The translations under genes and the position numbers were made by a program. Shown here in pieces: positions 26,559 through 34,844 of a DNA stretch of 64,000 nt; position 1 is the stretch's first letter, and the number at the start of each line of letters is the position of its first letter. The notes under the pieces were generated by a model that was given only the letters and a program-made list of their open reading frames with translations, made no database searches and was not told the origin of the DNA. The DNA is from Anaerolineaceae bacterium. Its GTDB lineage: Bacteria; Chloroflexota; Anaerolineae; Anaerolineales; Anaerolineaceae. The DNA is taken from contig JAENZI010000015.1 in the NCBI GenBank assembly GCA_016841365.1, positions 1-64,000 of the forward strand, read 5' to 3'.

Positions 26559-27572
26559 ATGTCAAGACCACTGAAAATAGTCATCCCGATGGCCGGGTTT
26601 GGCTCCCGTTTGCGCCCGCTTACCTGGAGCAAACCCAAACCCCTGGTGTCTCTGGCGGGCAAGACCGTGCTCGACCACGTTCTAAACATGTTCCGCACCG
26701 TCCCCAACTTCGAGGCCGTTCAGTTCGTCTTCATCCTTGGACCGATGATGGGCGACCAGATCCAGGACTATATCGCCGAACACTACCCGGACTGGCATGT
26801 GGATTACGCCGTCCAGCCCGAGATGAAGGGCCAATCGGATGCCTTTTGGCAGGCGCGTGACCTGCTGCACGGCCCGATGCTGATGGCATTCTCAGACACG
26901 CTGATCGAAAATGATTTCTCCTTCCTGAAAAATGAAACCAAGGACGGGGTCGCATTCGTCAAACCCGTGCCCGACCCGCGCCGGTTTGGCGTGGCAAAAG
27001 TTGATGACACAGGCAAAGTCACCCAGCTCGTTGAAAAGCCACAGGATGTGAGCAATAACCTGGCTGTGGTTGGATGTTACTACTTCAAAGAGGCTGAGGA
27101 CCTGATCTCCGCCATTGACGAACAAATGAACCAGGATATCTCCCTGGGCGGTGAATACTACCTGGCGGATGCGATCAATATCCTGCTCAAGCGGGGCTAC
27201 GACATGCGCACCGAACAGGTTGAGGTCTGGTTGGACGCCGGCACGACCGACGCCCTGCTGGAGACCAATCAATACTTGCTTGAACACGGCCGAGACAACA
27301 GCGCTGACTTAACAGACTTCAAAGATACCGTGATCATCCCTCCGGTCAGCGTTCACCCCAGCGCCCAGGTCAGCCAGTCGATCATCGGCCCCAACCTCTC
27401 CATCGGTGAAGGCGCAGTTGTGACGGGCAGCATCCTTAAAGATTCTGTGATCGGACCCGAAACGCACATTACCGACTGCCATCTGGAAGGGTCGATTATT
27501 GGCCATCGTGTTACAATCACAGGGCAACGCGGGAAATTCTACCTGGGCGACGACTCACTGATCGAAAAATGA
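26559..27572 (+). CDS. Sugar-phosphate nucleotidyltransferase with left-handed beta-helix tail
   Basis: Enzymes of this family make NDP-sugars from NTP and sugar 1-phosphate. The 337-residue protein has the signature PMAGFGSRLRPLTWSKPKPL near residues 10-29, the metal-site region MAFSDTLI, the EKP motif in QLVEKPQD and VWLDAGTTDALLETNQYLL. The C-terminal 80 residues carry hexapeptide repeats (HPSAQVSQSIIGPNLSIGEG) that form a left-handed beta helix. It could be a glucose-1-phosphate thymidylyltransferase or a mannose-1-phosphate guanylyltransferase relative; the sequence alone does not decide. AAGGAGAG precedes the ATG. It overlaps the next small gene by ATGA. Confidence 0.88.
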   Translation: MSRPLKIVIPMAGFGSRLRPLTWSKPKPLVSLAGKTVLDHVLNMFRTVPNFEAVQFVFILGPMMGDQIQDYIAEHYPDWHVDYAVQPEMKGQSDAFWQARDLLHGPMLMAFSDTLIENDFSFLKNETKDGVAFVKPVPDPRRFGVAKVDDTGKVTQLVEKPQDVSNNLAVVGCYYFKEAEDLISAIDEQMNQDISLGGEYYLADAINILLKRGYDMRTEQVEVWLDAGTTDALLETNQYLLEHGRDNSADLTDFKDTVIIPPVSVHPSAQVSQSIIGPNLSIGEGAVVTGSILKDSVIGPETHITDCHLEGSIIGHRVTITGQRGKFYLGDDSLIEK

Positions 27573-27799
27573 ACGCCAGGGTTGAATCCTACGCCGGCAG
27601 CACAAATCCCGAGCATCCCCGTGCCATTGATTGGGAGGGAACCCATTACACCGTCATAGATATCCTCCACCGCAGGCGCGAACCCCACGGCATCGATTTT
27701 TTGGTGCGCTGTATGCCCGGGGATGTGATCTTTGACCTGTTTTATCTGTTTGAGGAAGAGCGCTGGCAGATCCTGCCGAAAGGGTCTGCACCGCAATAA
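27569..27799 (+). CDS. Small conserved-looking hypothetical protein
   Basis: This 76-residue soluble protein starts within the stop codon of the nucleotidyltransferase gene (ATGA overlap), which argues that it is translated. It contains IDWEGTHYTVIDILHRRREP and later FDLFYLFEEERWQILPKG, with several aromatic residues, and looks like a compact beta-rich domain. I do not recognise the family. The aminotransferase gene follows after 33 bases, so the three genes may be one operon. Confidence 0.65.
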   Translation: MNARVESYAGSTNPEHPRAIDWEGTHYTVIDILHRRREPHGIDFLVRCMPGDVIFDLFYLFEEERWQILPKGSAPQ

Positions 27800-27832
27800 G
27801 CGAGCCTAAAACCAAACTTAGAAGGAGACTGA

Positions 27833-28993
27833 ATGCAGAAAAACTATTTATCCAAAACCGTGACCGCGCTGAAACCTTCAGGGATCAGGAAATTCTTTGA
27901 TATTGCAGCGACCATGGAGGATGTGATTTCACTGGGAATCGGCGAGCCGGATTTCACCACCCCGCAGCCGATCATCGATGCCGGAATCCGCTCACTAGAG
28001 CATGGCGAGACCCATTACACCTCCAATCACGGTATCCTCGAGCTGCGCGAAGCCATCGCACAGAACCTGAATGACCTGTATCGTGTCCAATACAACCCTG
28101 CGAATGAGGTGGTCGTCACCGTGGGCGTCTCCGAAGCGCTCTACCTGACTTTCACGGCCATCCTCGACCCGGGGGATGAGGTCATCATTCCCACGCCATG
28201 CTTTGTCTCTTACCAGGCAGAGGTCAGCCTGGCAGGCGGTAAACCGGTGGAAGTTTACACCACCATGGAAGATGATTTTCAGCCAGACCCCGCCGTGCTC
28301 GAAAAGGCAATCACACCAAAAACCAAAGCCATCCTTTTAGGTTATCCAAACAACCCCACCGGCGCAGTCGTTTCACGTGAAAAATTGCAAGCCATTGCAG
28401 ACCTGGCTGAGAAGCACGACCTGATCATCGTATCGGATGAGATCTATGACCGGTTGGTGTATGACTTCGATCATGTCTGTTTTTCGGCTTTACCGGGCAT
28501 GAAGGACCGCACGATTCTATTAGGCGGTTTTTCAAAGAGCTATGCCATGACCGGTTGGCGTATCGGGTATGCCGCCGGTCCGGCAGACCTGATCAAAGGC
28601 CTGGTACGCATCCATCAATATTCGGTGATGTCCGCACCCACCATTTCGCAATATGCAGCGCTTGAAGCGCTGAGAGTGGGTGAACCCTACGTGCAGGAGA
28701 TGCTGGCGGCTTATAACCGCCGCCGGAAGCTGATCTATCAGGGATTGAATGAACTGGGTTTGGAAACCTTTGAGCCGCACGGTGCGTTTTATGTCTTCCC
28801 CAGCGTCCACAACACCGGCCTCAGTGATGAAGCCTTTGCCGAACGCCTCTTAGCTGAAGAACACGTGGCAGTCGTCCCGGGTTCCTCCTTTGGCGACGCG
28901 GGCGCGGGCTTTGTGCGCTGCTCTTACGCTACCAGCTACGCAAAGATCGAAAAAGCGCTGGAGAAAATCGGCAAGTTTGTGAACAGGCTGTAA
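27833..28993 (+). CDS. PLP-dependent aminotransferase, class I/II (aspartate aminotransferase-like)
   Basis: The 386-residue protein is a fold-type I aminotransferase. Visible motifs are SLGIGEPDF near the N-terminus, YPNNPTGAV with the asparagine that contacts the cofactor, VSDEIYDRLVY with the PLP-binding aspartate and tyrosine, and GGFSKSYAMTGWRIGY with the Schiff-base lysine near residue 235. The C-terminal arginine that binds the substrate carboxylate is in GFVRCSYA. AAGGAGACTGA precedes the ATG. Members act on aspartate, aromatic amino acids or alanine; specificity is open. A good terminator follows. Confidence 0.9.
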   Translation: MQKNYLSKTVTALKPSGIRKFFDIAATMEDVISLGIGEPDFTTPQPIIDAGIRSLEHGETHYTSNHGILELREAIAQNLNDLYRVQYNPANEVVVTVGVSEALYLTFTAILDPGDEVIIPTPCFVSYQAEVSLAGGKPVEVYTTMEDDFQPDPAVLEKAITPKTKAILLGYPNNPTGAVVSREKLQAIADLAEKHDLIIVSDEIYDRLVYDFDHVCFSALPGMKDRTILLGGFSKSYAMTGWRIGYAAGPADLIKGLVRIHQYSVMSAPTISQYAALEALRVGEPYVQEMLAAYNRRRKLIYQGLNELGLETFEPHGAFYVFPSVHNTGLSDEAFAERLLAEEHVAVVPGSSFGDAGAGFVRCSYATSYAKIEKALEKIGKFVNRL

Positions 28994-29052
28994 ACCGTCA
29001 AATCTGAATGATTTATTTAACAATCTTATAAATAAAGTCCATATGGACCATA

Positions 29053-29076
29053 CGGCGGCTTTTTGCCGCCGTTTTT
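29053..29076 (+). terminator. Intrinsic terminator after the aminotransferase gene
   Basis: CGGCGGC (29053-29059) pairs with GCCGCCG (29065-29071) and is followed by TTTTTATTATTT. Confidence 0.85.
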
Positions 29077-29122
29077 ATTATTTCTGTTGAAAAGATAAAT
29101 ATCCTAACTGCAGGGGAAAACC

Positions 29123-29758
29123 GAGATTGCCGCACCCTTTCACTGCGTTCAAGGCCCCGCAATGACAGAATGATGTCATTGCGACGAGCCGCACAGCGGG
29201 AGGAAGCAATCTCATGATTGCTTTTGGTATGACAATCTTCCTGACTGCACGGAAAAACGAGATCGCCACACCCTTTCACTGCGTTCATGGGCTCGCGATG
29301 ACAGAATATGGTCATTGCGACGAGCCGCGCAGCGGGAGGAAGCAATCTCATGATTGCTTTTGGTATGACAAACTTCCTGACTATACAGAAAAACGAGATC
29401 GCCACGCCACTTCGCTATGCTCAGGGGCTCGCGATGACAGAATGTTGTCATTGCGACGAGCCGCACAGCGGGAGGAAGCAATCTCATGATTGCTTTTGGT
29501 ATGACAATCTTCCTGACTGCACGGAAAAACGAGATCGCCACACCCTTTCACTGCGTTCATGGGCTCGCGATGACAGAATATGGTCATTGCGACGAGCCGC
29601 GCAGCGGGAGGAAGCAATCTCATGATTGCTTTTGAAGTGACAAATCTTATGACAGCACGAGAAAAGCAAGATTGCCACACCCCTTCGCTATGTTCAAGTG
29701 TTCGCAATGACAGAATGTTGTCATTGCGACGAGCCGCGCAGCGGGAGGAAGCAATCTC
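29123..29758. repeat. Tandem array of 136-bp units, each with a 91-bp palindromic element
   Basis: Five units begin at 29123, 29259, 29395, 29531 and 29668, giving a period of 136 (last step 137). Each holds a 91-bp element that begins GAGATTGC or GAGATCGC and ends GCAATCTC, with an inner inverted repeat (GCAATGACA at 29159-29167 against TGTCATTGC at 29174-29182 in unit 1). A conserved 45-bp spacer separates elements. No gene is credible here; reading frames in all directions are repeat-derived. Related copies are at 48964-49054 and 52427-52890. Together with 29770-29869, where I see nothing, this fills the gap 28994-29907. Confidence 0.92.
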
Positions 29759-29869
29759 ATTGAATACCATCTATTTCCCAGATCATTTTATGTACACAAT
29801 ACAATACCAAATAATCATCGGCTCCTAAAACAAGCAGGAACAAAAATCCATCACCCTTTGACAAGATGA

Positions 29870-29898
29870 TTGACCCTGACCACGATTCTGAATAAACT
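29870..29898 (+). promoter_or_regulatory. Putative promoter of the transglutaminase gene
   Basis: TTGACC (29870-29875) and TAAACT (29893-29898) are separated by 17 bp. The -10 element ends only nine bases before ATG 29908 and no ribosome binding site is seen, so the mRNA may be leaderless or start at the in-frame ATG 29914. Confidence 0.5.
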
Positions 29899-29907
29899 AA
29901 ACATACG

Positions 29908-32286
29908 ATGTTAATGCATAAGAATGCCCGACTTCACCGCTGGTGGGATAGCTGGCTGGCTGTACTTATTCTGGCAACTGTCAGCCTGGTCGGTGTGCGC
30001 CTGTGGGCAACAGACTGGACGGGCGATCTGTACCTCCTGGTCTACCTGGCTTTCATTGCTGGCGCGGCAGGGCTGATGGTGGGATTCAGCCGCTTTTCAG
30101 TATGGATTACCGGCTTATTCGCAGCCATTTTCGGCACATTCACCTTCGGATGGCTGTTTGGCACAACCCTCGACGGGGGTCTTAGCTGGCGAGTCCGCAT
30201 CCTCAACATCCTTGGGTGGCGTCTGCGCATTGCGATCGAGCAGGTCGCCGATGGCAATACGATAACCGACCCGATCCTCTTCCTGACGGTGATGGCTGCC
30301 ATGCTTTGGATTACGGGTTTTGTTGCAGCTTTCATTCTAATCCGAAAGGGTTCGGTTTGGCCTTCATTAATCCCGTTGGGGGTAAGCATGCTGGTCATCG
30401 GGCACTACGATCTCAACCCGGTGCGCAACACGCGCTATATCCTGATTTTTTTCCTGCTGGCACTGCTGATCCTCGGACGGTTGACGTATATGCGCTACCA
30501 GCAGAAATGGCAGCAAGAGGGCATTACCACCACCAGCGAGACCCGGGCTGACTTCAATAAAACCTTGCTGGTGATCACCCTGATCTTGATCGTGCTTGCC
30601 TGGGTTATCCCGGTCACCCCTGCACAGGCATCACGCTATTCCGATTTTTGGGAAACGCTGACCGAACCCTGGGACCAACTGACCGACGAACTCTCACGAA
30701 TTTTTGTTGTGGACCAGACCGACCCCACCTACTTCGGCTTCTTTGGCGATTCCTTGAACCTGGGCAGCGGCACCCCTGCCAGCGAAGAGGTCGTTTTCAC
30801 CGTTGAGGTCACACAACCGCCCCCACCTGGCTATCGAAACTACTGGCGGGCACGCACTTATGATACTTATCAGGGTGCTACCTGGTCCTCAAGCCCTGGG
30901 TTGGCTGAAACGATGCTTTTTCCGGAGGAATTTTTGATCCCGTACCCTGCCTGGGAAGGCGGAGAAACCGCTGCCTACACCATCACCACCTCCGCAGACC
31001 GCACCGCCAACTACCTCTCACCCGGGTTGCCGACCTGGTTAGATCGTCCAGCGCAGGCTATTCTACATCCCCTGGGCGAAAACGAGCAAGACCTGATTTC
31101 ACTGATTGCAGACCCGGCTTTGTTCAGCGGCGATGCCTACCAGGTTGAGACGCAAGTCCGCCTGCCCACAGAAGCCGAGCTGTTGGAAACAACCACGGAA
31201 TACCCCGGTTGGACCGAGCGTTACCTGCAATTACCGGATGATTTTTCGGAGCAAATCGCCGCATTAGCAGTAGAAATCACACAGGACGTGGAACATCCTT
31301 ACGAAAAAGCCAGCGCCATCACCCGCTACCTGCGCATCAATATCGAATACGCCCGCACCATCCCAGCACCGCCCACCGGGGCTGACCCAATCGAGTGGTT
31401 CTTGTTTGAGCAGCAAATGGGTTTCTGCAATTATTACGCTACGGCTGAAGTATTGATGCTGCGCACGCTGGGCATCCCAGCCCGGATGGCAGTGGGTTAT
31501 GCGCAGGGAGATCTGGACCCAGAAAGCGAGCAATACGCTGTGCGTAAACGGGATAGCCACGCCTGGGTTGAGGTTTACTTCAATGATTATGGCTGGGTGG
31601 TCTTTGAACCGACCGTCTCACAGCCTGCCTACATCCTGCCTGCAGGGTTCCGAGATGGTAATGAACAAGACTTTGCCCGTGGGGATGACGACATCCCGCA
31701 AATGAACGACCCGACCCCCCAGCCCGATATCCCTCTGATGGATGGTGACTCATCCAGCCTGGAAGATCAGGCGGAAAATCCGTTTATTCCCGTCATCACC
31801 AGCCGGATCATCTGGACGATCCTGGCGATCTTTGGGGCAGCCTTGCTGGCGCTGGTGTTCATCCTGCTGCGACCCATGGATTTTGATATCAAAATTGACC
31901 CACTGCCAGTGCTGGTTGAAAACTACCTGATTTCAAGGGCTAAACCGGTGCCGGGTTGGCTGCATCAGTGGAGTCTGAGAGCCCAAATGTCCGCACCTGA
32001 AAGAGCCTATCGGCGATTAAGCTGGTCAATAAAATTGATCGGTCTGCCTCTCAAAGCATCTGACACACCGATTGAGAGAGCGCAGGCCTTGATCCGCACC
32101 CTTCCAGATGCAGAGCAACCCGCTCTGGATATTGTTAACGAATATCAATTGGAACAGTACAGCAATCACATCATCAATGAAGAACGCGCAAAAGCCGCCG
32201 AGCGCCAGGTGCGCAAACTGGCCTTGCATGCCAGGCTGCGGCAGATATTTTCTTTTGGGAATAAACCTAAATCAATCAAGTACTAA
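29908..32286 (+). CDS. TgpA-like membrane-bound transglutaminase-domain protein
   Basis: The 792-residue protein has five to six N-terminal membrane helices (residues about 15-230), a large extracellular region with a transglutaminase/protease core, another membrane helix near residue 635 (IIWTILAIFGAALLALVFI) and a cytoplasmic C-terminal domain of the DUF4129-like position. The catalytic cysteine is in MGFCNYYATAEV near residue 505 and the histidine in DSHAWVEV near 551. The third catalytic position is glutamate (VVFEPT), as often seen in this family. Function in bacteria is poorly known; cell-envelope protein or peptide processing is usual speculation. Confidence 0.87.
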   Translation: MLMHKNARLHRWWDSWLAVLILATVSLVGVRLWATDWTGDLYLLVYLAFIAGAAGLMVGFSRFSVWITGLFAAIFGTFTFGWLFGTTLDGGLSWRVRILNILGWRLRIAIEQVADGNTITDPILFLTVMAAMLWITGFVAAFILIRKGSVWPSLIPLGVSMLVIGHYDLNPVRNTRYILIFFLLALLILGRLTYMRYQQKWQQEGITTTSETRADFNKTLLVITLILIVLAWVIPVTPAQASRYSDFWETLTEPWDQLTDELSRIFVVDQTDPTYFGFFGDSLNLGSGTPASEEVVFTVEVTQPPPPGYRNYWRARTYDTYQGATWSSSPGLAETMLFPEEFLIPYPAWEGGETAAYTITTSADRTANYLSPGLPTWLDRPAQAILHPLGENEQDLISLIADPALFSGDAYQVETQVRLPTEAELLETTTEYPGWTERYLQLPDDFSEQIAALAVEITQDVEHPYEKASAITRYLRINIEYARTIPAPPTGADPIEWFLFEQQMGFCNYYATAEVLMLRTLGIPARMAVGYAQGDLDPESEQYAVRKRDSHAWVEVYFNDYGWVVFEPTVSQPAYILPAGFRDGNEQDFARGDDDIPQMNDPTPQPDIPLMDGDSSSLEDQAENPFIPVITSRIIWTILAIFGAALLALVFILLRPMDFDIKIDPLPVLVENYLISRAKPVPGWLHQWSLRAQMSAPERAYRRLSWSIKLIGLPLKASDTPIERAQALIRTLPDAEQPALDIVNEYQLEQYSNHIINEERAKAAERQVRKLALHARLRQIFSFGNKPKSIKY

Positions 32287-32287
32287 A

Positions 32288-33307
32288 TCAAATTTCCCGC
32301 ACAAGCCCCCGCAAAACGTTCATCCGCCTTTCTTTTAGCTCGGGTAGGGCATCAAGGGCATAGAAGGGATTACTGCCCTCAAACACAAACGACGCGGTAA
32401 TGCTACCCTTGATGGCTGCCTCCAATGGGTCATAATTTTCACGATAGCCAGCTAAAAACCCGCCCGCAAAGGCATCATCCGCACCGGTGGGGTCAACCGC
32501 CCGGGATTGGTAACGCGGAATCTCCCAACGCCGATGGCTGACTCGGTCATACAAGTAATACCCCCAGGATGCTGTTCTGACCAAAACAAATTCCGGGCCA
32601 AAACCAGCCAGCGCCTCCGTCATTTGCCACACGTCCGTTTCGCGGCCGCGAAACAGCATCCGAATCTCCTGCTCGGTCGTGATAAAGGCGGTAATCCCTG
32701 AAATCAACGGTGGGATCTCCTCCCAGAATGCTGGCACCATATACCCCGGGTCGGAAGATAGTGTGATGGTCGTCGCCAGGCCTTGCCGGAAGACAGAGGG
32801 CAGGATGACATGTGAGACATAATCAATTGCACAGATGTGAACCCCGCTTGCCTCAAGATAATGCTCCGGAATGTCAGAAATTTGCAGCGAACAGGGCATC
32901 GGCTCTGTCCGACTGCTTTGCGCAATATTGGGGCGGTAACCCAGCAGCTCCGGGGGGAAGGGCAACCCGCGATCGGCAAAATACTGGACCGGGTTTTGTA
33001 AATAGGTGGTTGTAAGATCCGCATGCGCCATAAACCGGCGCATGTCGATTGGTTCGTTTACAACTTTGATCCCTGAGAGGTCAAAACCTAACGATTTGAA
33101 TCGGTCTACCCAGCCCAACGGGAACTCACCATCCACCCTGGCGGCTAATCCGGCCGCCTCTCCCCACAACCCAAGCCCAACAGCGGCATAAGTTAGATTG
33201 CCGCCCAATTGGTTGACCTTTGGCGGCCCTGAGATCGGTAAGACATAATCCCGGTTCAGGCGTCCGGCGACCACAAAACGCAAATAATCCCCCGAAGAGT
33301 CCCCCAT
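32288..33307 (-). CDS. PfkB-family sugar/nucleoside kinase
   Basis: The 339-residue ribokinase-like protein has the N-terminal substrate motif (VAGRLNRDYVLP, then QLGGNLTYAAVGLGLWG) and the C-terminal signature VDPTGADDAFAGGFLAGY near residue 272. The anion hole normally reads GAGD; here it is GADD, with the catalytic last aspartate retained. Substrate cannot be named; carbohydrate or nucleoside is usual. The start codon overlaps the stop of the polyphosphate kinase gene by one base (TAATG), so the two are translationally coupled. Confidence 0.82.
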   Translation of the reverse strand: MGDSSGDYLRFVVAGRLNRDYVLPISGPPKVNQLGGNLTYAAVGLGLWGEAAGLAARVDGEFPLGWVDRFKSLGFDLSGIKVVNEPIDMRRFMAHADLTTTYLQNPVQYFADRGLPFPPELLGYRPNIAQSSRTEPMPCSLQISDIPEHYLEASGVHICAIDYVSHVILPSVFRQGLATTITLSSDPGYMVPAFWEEIPPLISGITAFITTEQEIRMLFRGRETDVWQMTEALAGFGPEFVLVRTASWGYYLYDRVSHRRWEIPRYQSRAVDPTGADDAFAGGFLAGYRENYDPLEAAIKGSITASFVFEGSNPFYALDALPELKERRMNVLRGLVREI

Positions 33308-34134
33308 TATGCGTCCTTGTCGCCAATCATCTCAATCAATTTGTCACGGTAGGCGTCAATCCCATCTACTTCGGACGGGAACTGCATCCCAAGGTTTTTA
33401 ATCGTATCGACAATCACAGAAGCAACAGTCAGGTTACGATACCATTTACGGTCACTGGGGATCACATACCACGGCGCCCATGGCGTGCTGGTCTGGCTGA
33501 GCATATCCTCATATGCTGCAGTGTAAGCATCCCAATGTTTGCGCTCTTCAAGGTCATCTGGGTTAAACTTCCAGCGTTTATGTGGCCGGTCTAAACGCGC
33601 CAGAAAACGCTCCGCTTGCTCCTTCTTGCTGACATTCAAAAAGAATTTCAGAATGGTGGTACCCTCATCCGCCAGAAGACGTTCAAATTCGTTGATGTGG
33701 TGATAGCGCTTCTCCCAAACGGATTTCGGCACCAGGTCATGCACTCTGACCACCAGAACATCTTCATAGTGCGATCGATTGAAAATAACGATCTCGCCTT
33801 TGCCCGGTGTATGGGGATGCACCCGCCACAGGTAATCATGGTCAAGCTCGCGCTGCGTGGGCACCTTAAAATTCGCCACTTTCGTGCCCTGTGGATTCAC
33901 ATCGCCAAATACGTGGCGGATGGTGCTGTCTTTTCCAGCGGTATCAATCCCTTGCAGAACCACCAGCACCTTTTGTTTGTGTTCGGCAAACAGCAATTCC
34001 TGAAGGTCGCGCAAAGTCTTGCCAAGTTCCTTGAGTTGATCCTTGCCCTCCTTCTTCTCAATATCGCCGTCGTAATAGGTTTCATAATTACTCAATTCCA
34101 CATCTGTATTTGGGGGAACGCGGTATTGCTCCAT
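33307..34134 (-). CDS. Polyphosphate kinase 2 family protein (PPK2)
   Basis: PPK2 enzymes transfer phosphate between polyphosphate and nucleotides. The 275-residue protein is a single-domain form with Walker A GIDTAGKDSTI near residue 62, Walker B VIFNRSHYEDVLVVRVH near 116, and the lid region with RLDRPHKRWKFN. The length fits the class I to III one-domain enzymes that make ADP/ATP or GTP from polyphosphate. No standard ribosome binding site is obvious. Its coupling with a PfkB kinase gene may mean that polyphosphate-derived ATP feeds that kinase, but this is speculation. Confidence 0.92.
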   Translation of the reverse strand: MEQYRVPPNTDVELSNYETYYDGDIEKKEGKDQLKELGKTLRDLQELLFAEHKQKVLVVLQGIDTAGKDSTIRHVFGDVNPQGTKVANFKVPTQRELDHDYLWRVHPHTPGKGEIVIFNRSHYEDVLVVRVHDLVPKSVWEKRYHHINEFERLLADEGTTILKFFLNVSKKEQAERFLARLDRPHKRWKFNPDDLEERKHWDAYTAAYEDMLSQTSTPWAPWYVIPSDRKWYRNLTVASVIVDTIKNLGMQFPSEVDGIDAYRDKLIEMIGDKDA

Positions 34135-34231
34135 GATGACTGGGTCCTTTCTTAGAAGTGATTGGCTTTATTATAAATGAATCGTGAAAAATGGAAAATA
34201 ATCCCCCAGATATTTTGCTCTCCATCTCAAT

Positions 34232-34843
34232 TTATGAGATTTCAGGGAATGTCGATGTGTAATTAATCGGCCCGAAAGAAACCTGGCTCTGATGGATGCG
34301 CAAGACCGTTACAGATGCCGGGTCGATCTGCAGCGATTGGAACCTGTCCAGCGGCATTCCTAAGAAATGGGCAACTGCTAAGCGGATCAGGTCACAGTGG
34401 GAGACACACGCGATCAGATCTTTCTCGTCGTATTTTCCGCTCAGTGCAATTAAAGCCTGAGAGATGCGACTCTGCGCTTCAATAAAGCTCTCACCGCCAG
34501 GGAAGCGTACTTTGCTGGGTTGCTGTTGGACTTGCTGCCATAGCTTTTTCCGATTGAGCTGTTTGAAGGATTTTCCCTGCCATTCCCCGTAATCAATTTC
34601 CAGAAATTCAGGCATGACCCCTACTGGCAGATTGTGCAGGCTCGCTATTGGGGCTGCGGTTTCTTGCGCCCTCTCCAGGGGGCTCGAAATCACTGCCTTA
34701 ATCGGCAGGTGCTCCAACCTCGCCGCAAGCTGCTGTGCCTGATCAGTGCCGGTTTGGTTTAGATGAACGTCAGGCAACCGTCCTGCCAGCTTTTTACCGA
34801 CAAAGTTATTTTGGGCGTGCCTGATCAGCAGGAATATCGCCAT
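34232..34843 (-). CDS. Histidine phosphatase family protein (phosphoglycerate mutase-like)
   Basis: The 203-residue protein begins with FLLIRHAQN, where the catalytic histidine follows arginine; the usual RHG is RHA here. Further catalytic residues are the arginine in SSPLERAQETA, the glutamate in EIDYGEWQGK and the histidine in CVSHCDLIR. Members are phosphatases for small molecules such as alpha-ribazole phosphate or sugar phosphates; the substrate is unknown. I chose ATG 34843, one base after the rarA stop, because it gives the usual family N-terminus; in-frame starts at 34852 or 34858 are possible. Confidence 0.86.
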   Translation of the reverse strand: MAIFLLIRHAQNNFVGKKLAGRLPDVHLNQTGTDQAQQLAARLEHLPIKAVISSPLERAQETAAPIASLHNLPVGVMPEFLEIDYGEWQGKSFKQLNRKKLWQQVQQQPSKVRFPGGESFIEAQSRISQALIALSGKYDEKDLIACVSHCDLIRLAVAHFLGMPLDRFQSLQIDPASVTVLRIHQSQVSFGPINYTSTFPEIS

Positions 34844-34844
34844 C

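Noticed and set aside
29123-29758. CRISPR array
   Set aside because: Repeats are 91 bp with nearly identical 45-bp spacers and no cas genes; CRISPR spacers are unique and repeats shorter.
29013-29828. Several overlapping frames on both strands within the repeat array
   Set aside because: They all repeat the same short segments with the 136-bp period and are translations of repeat DNA.
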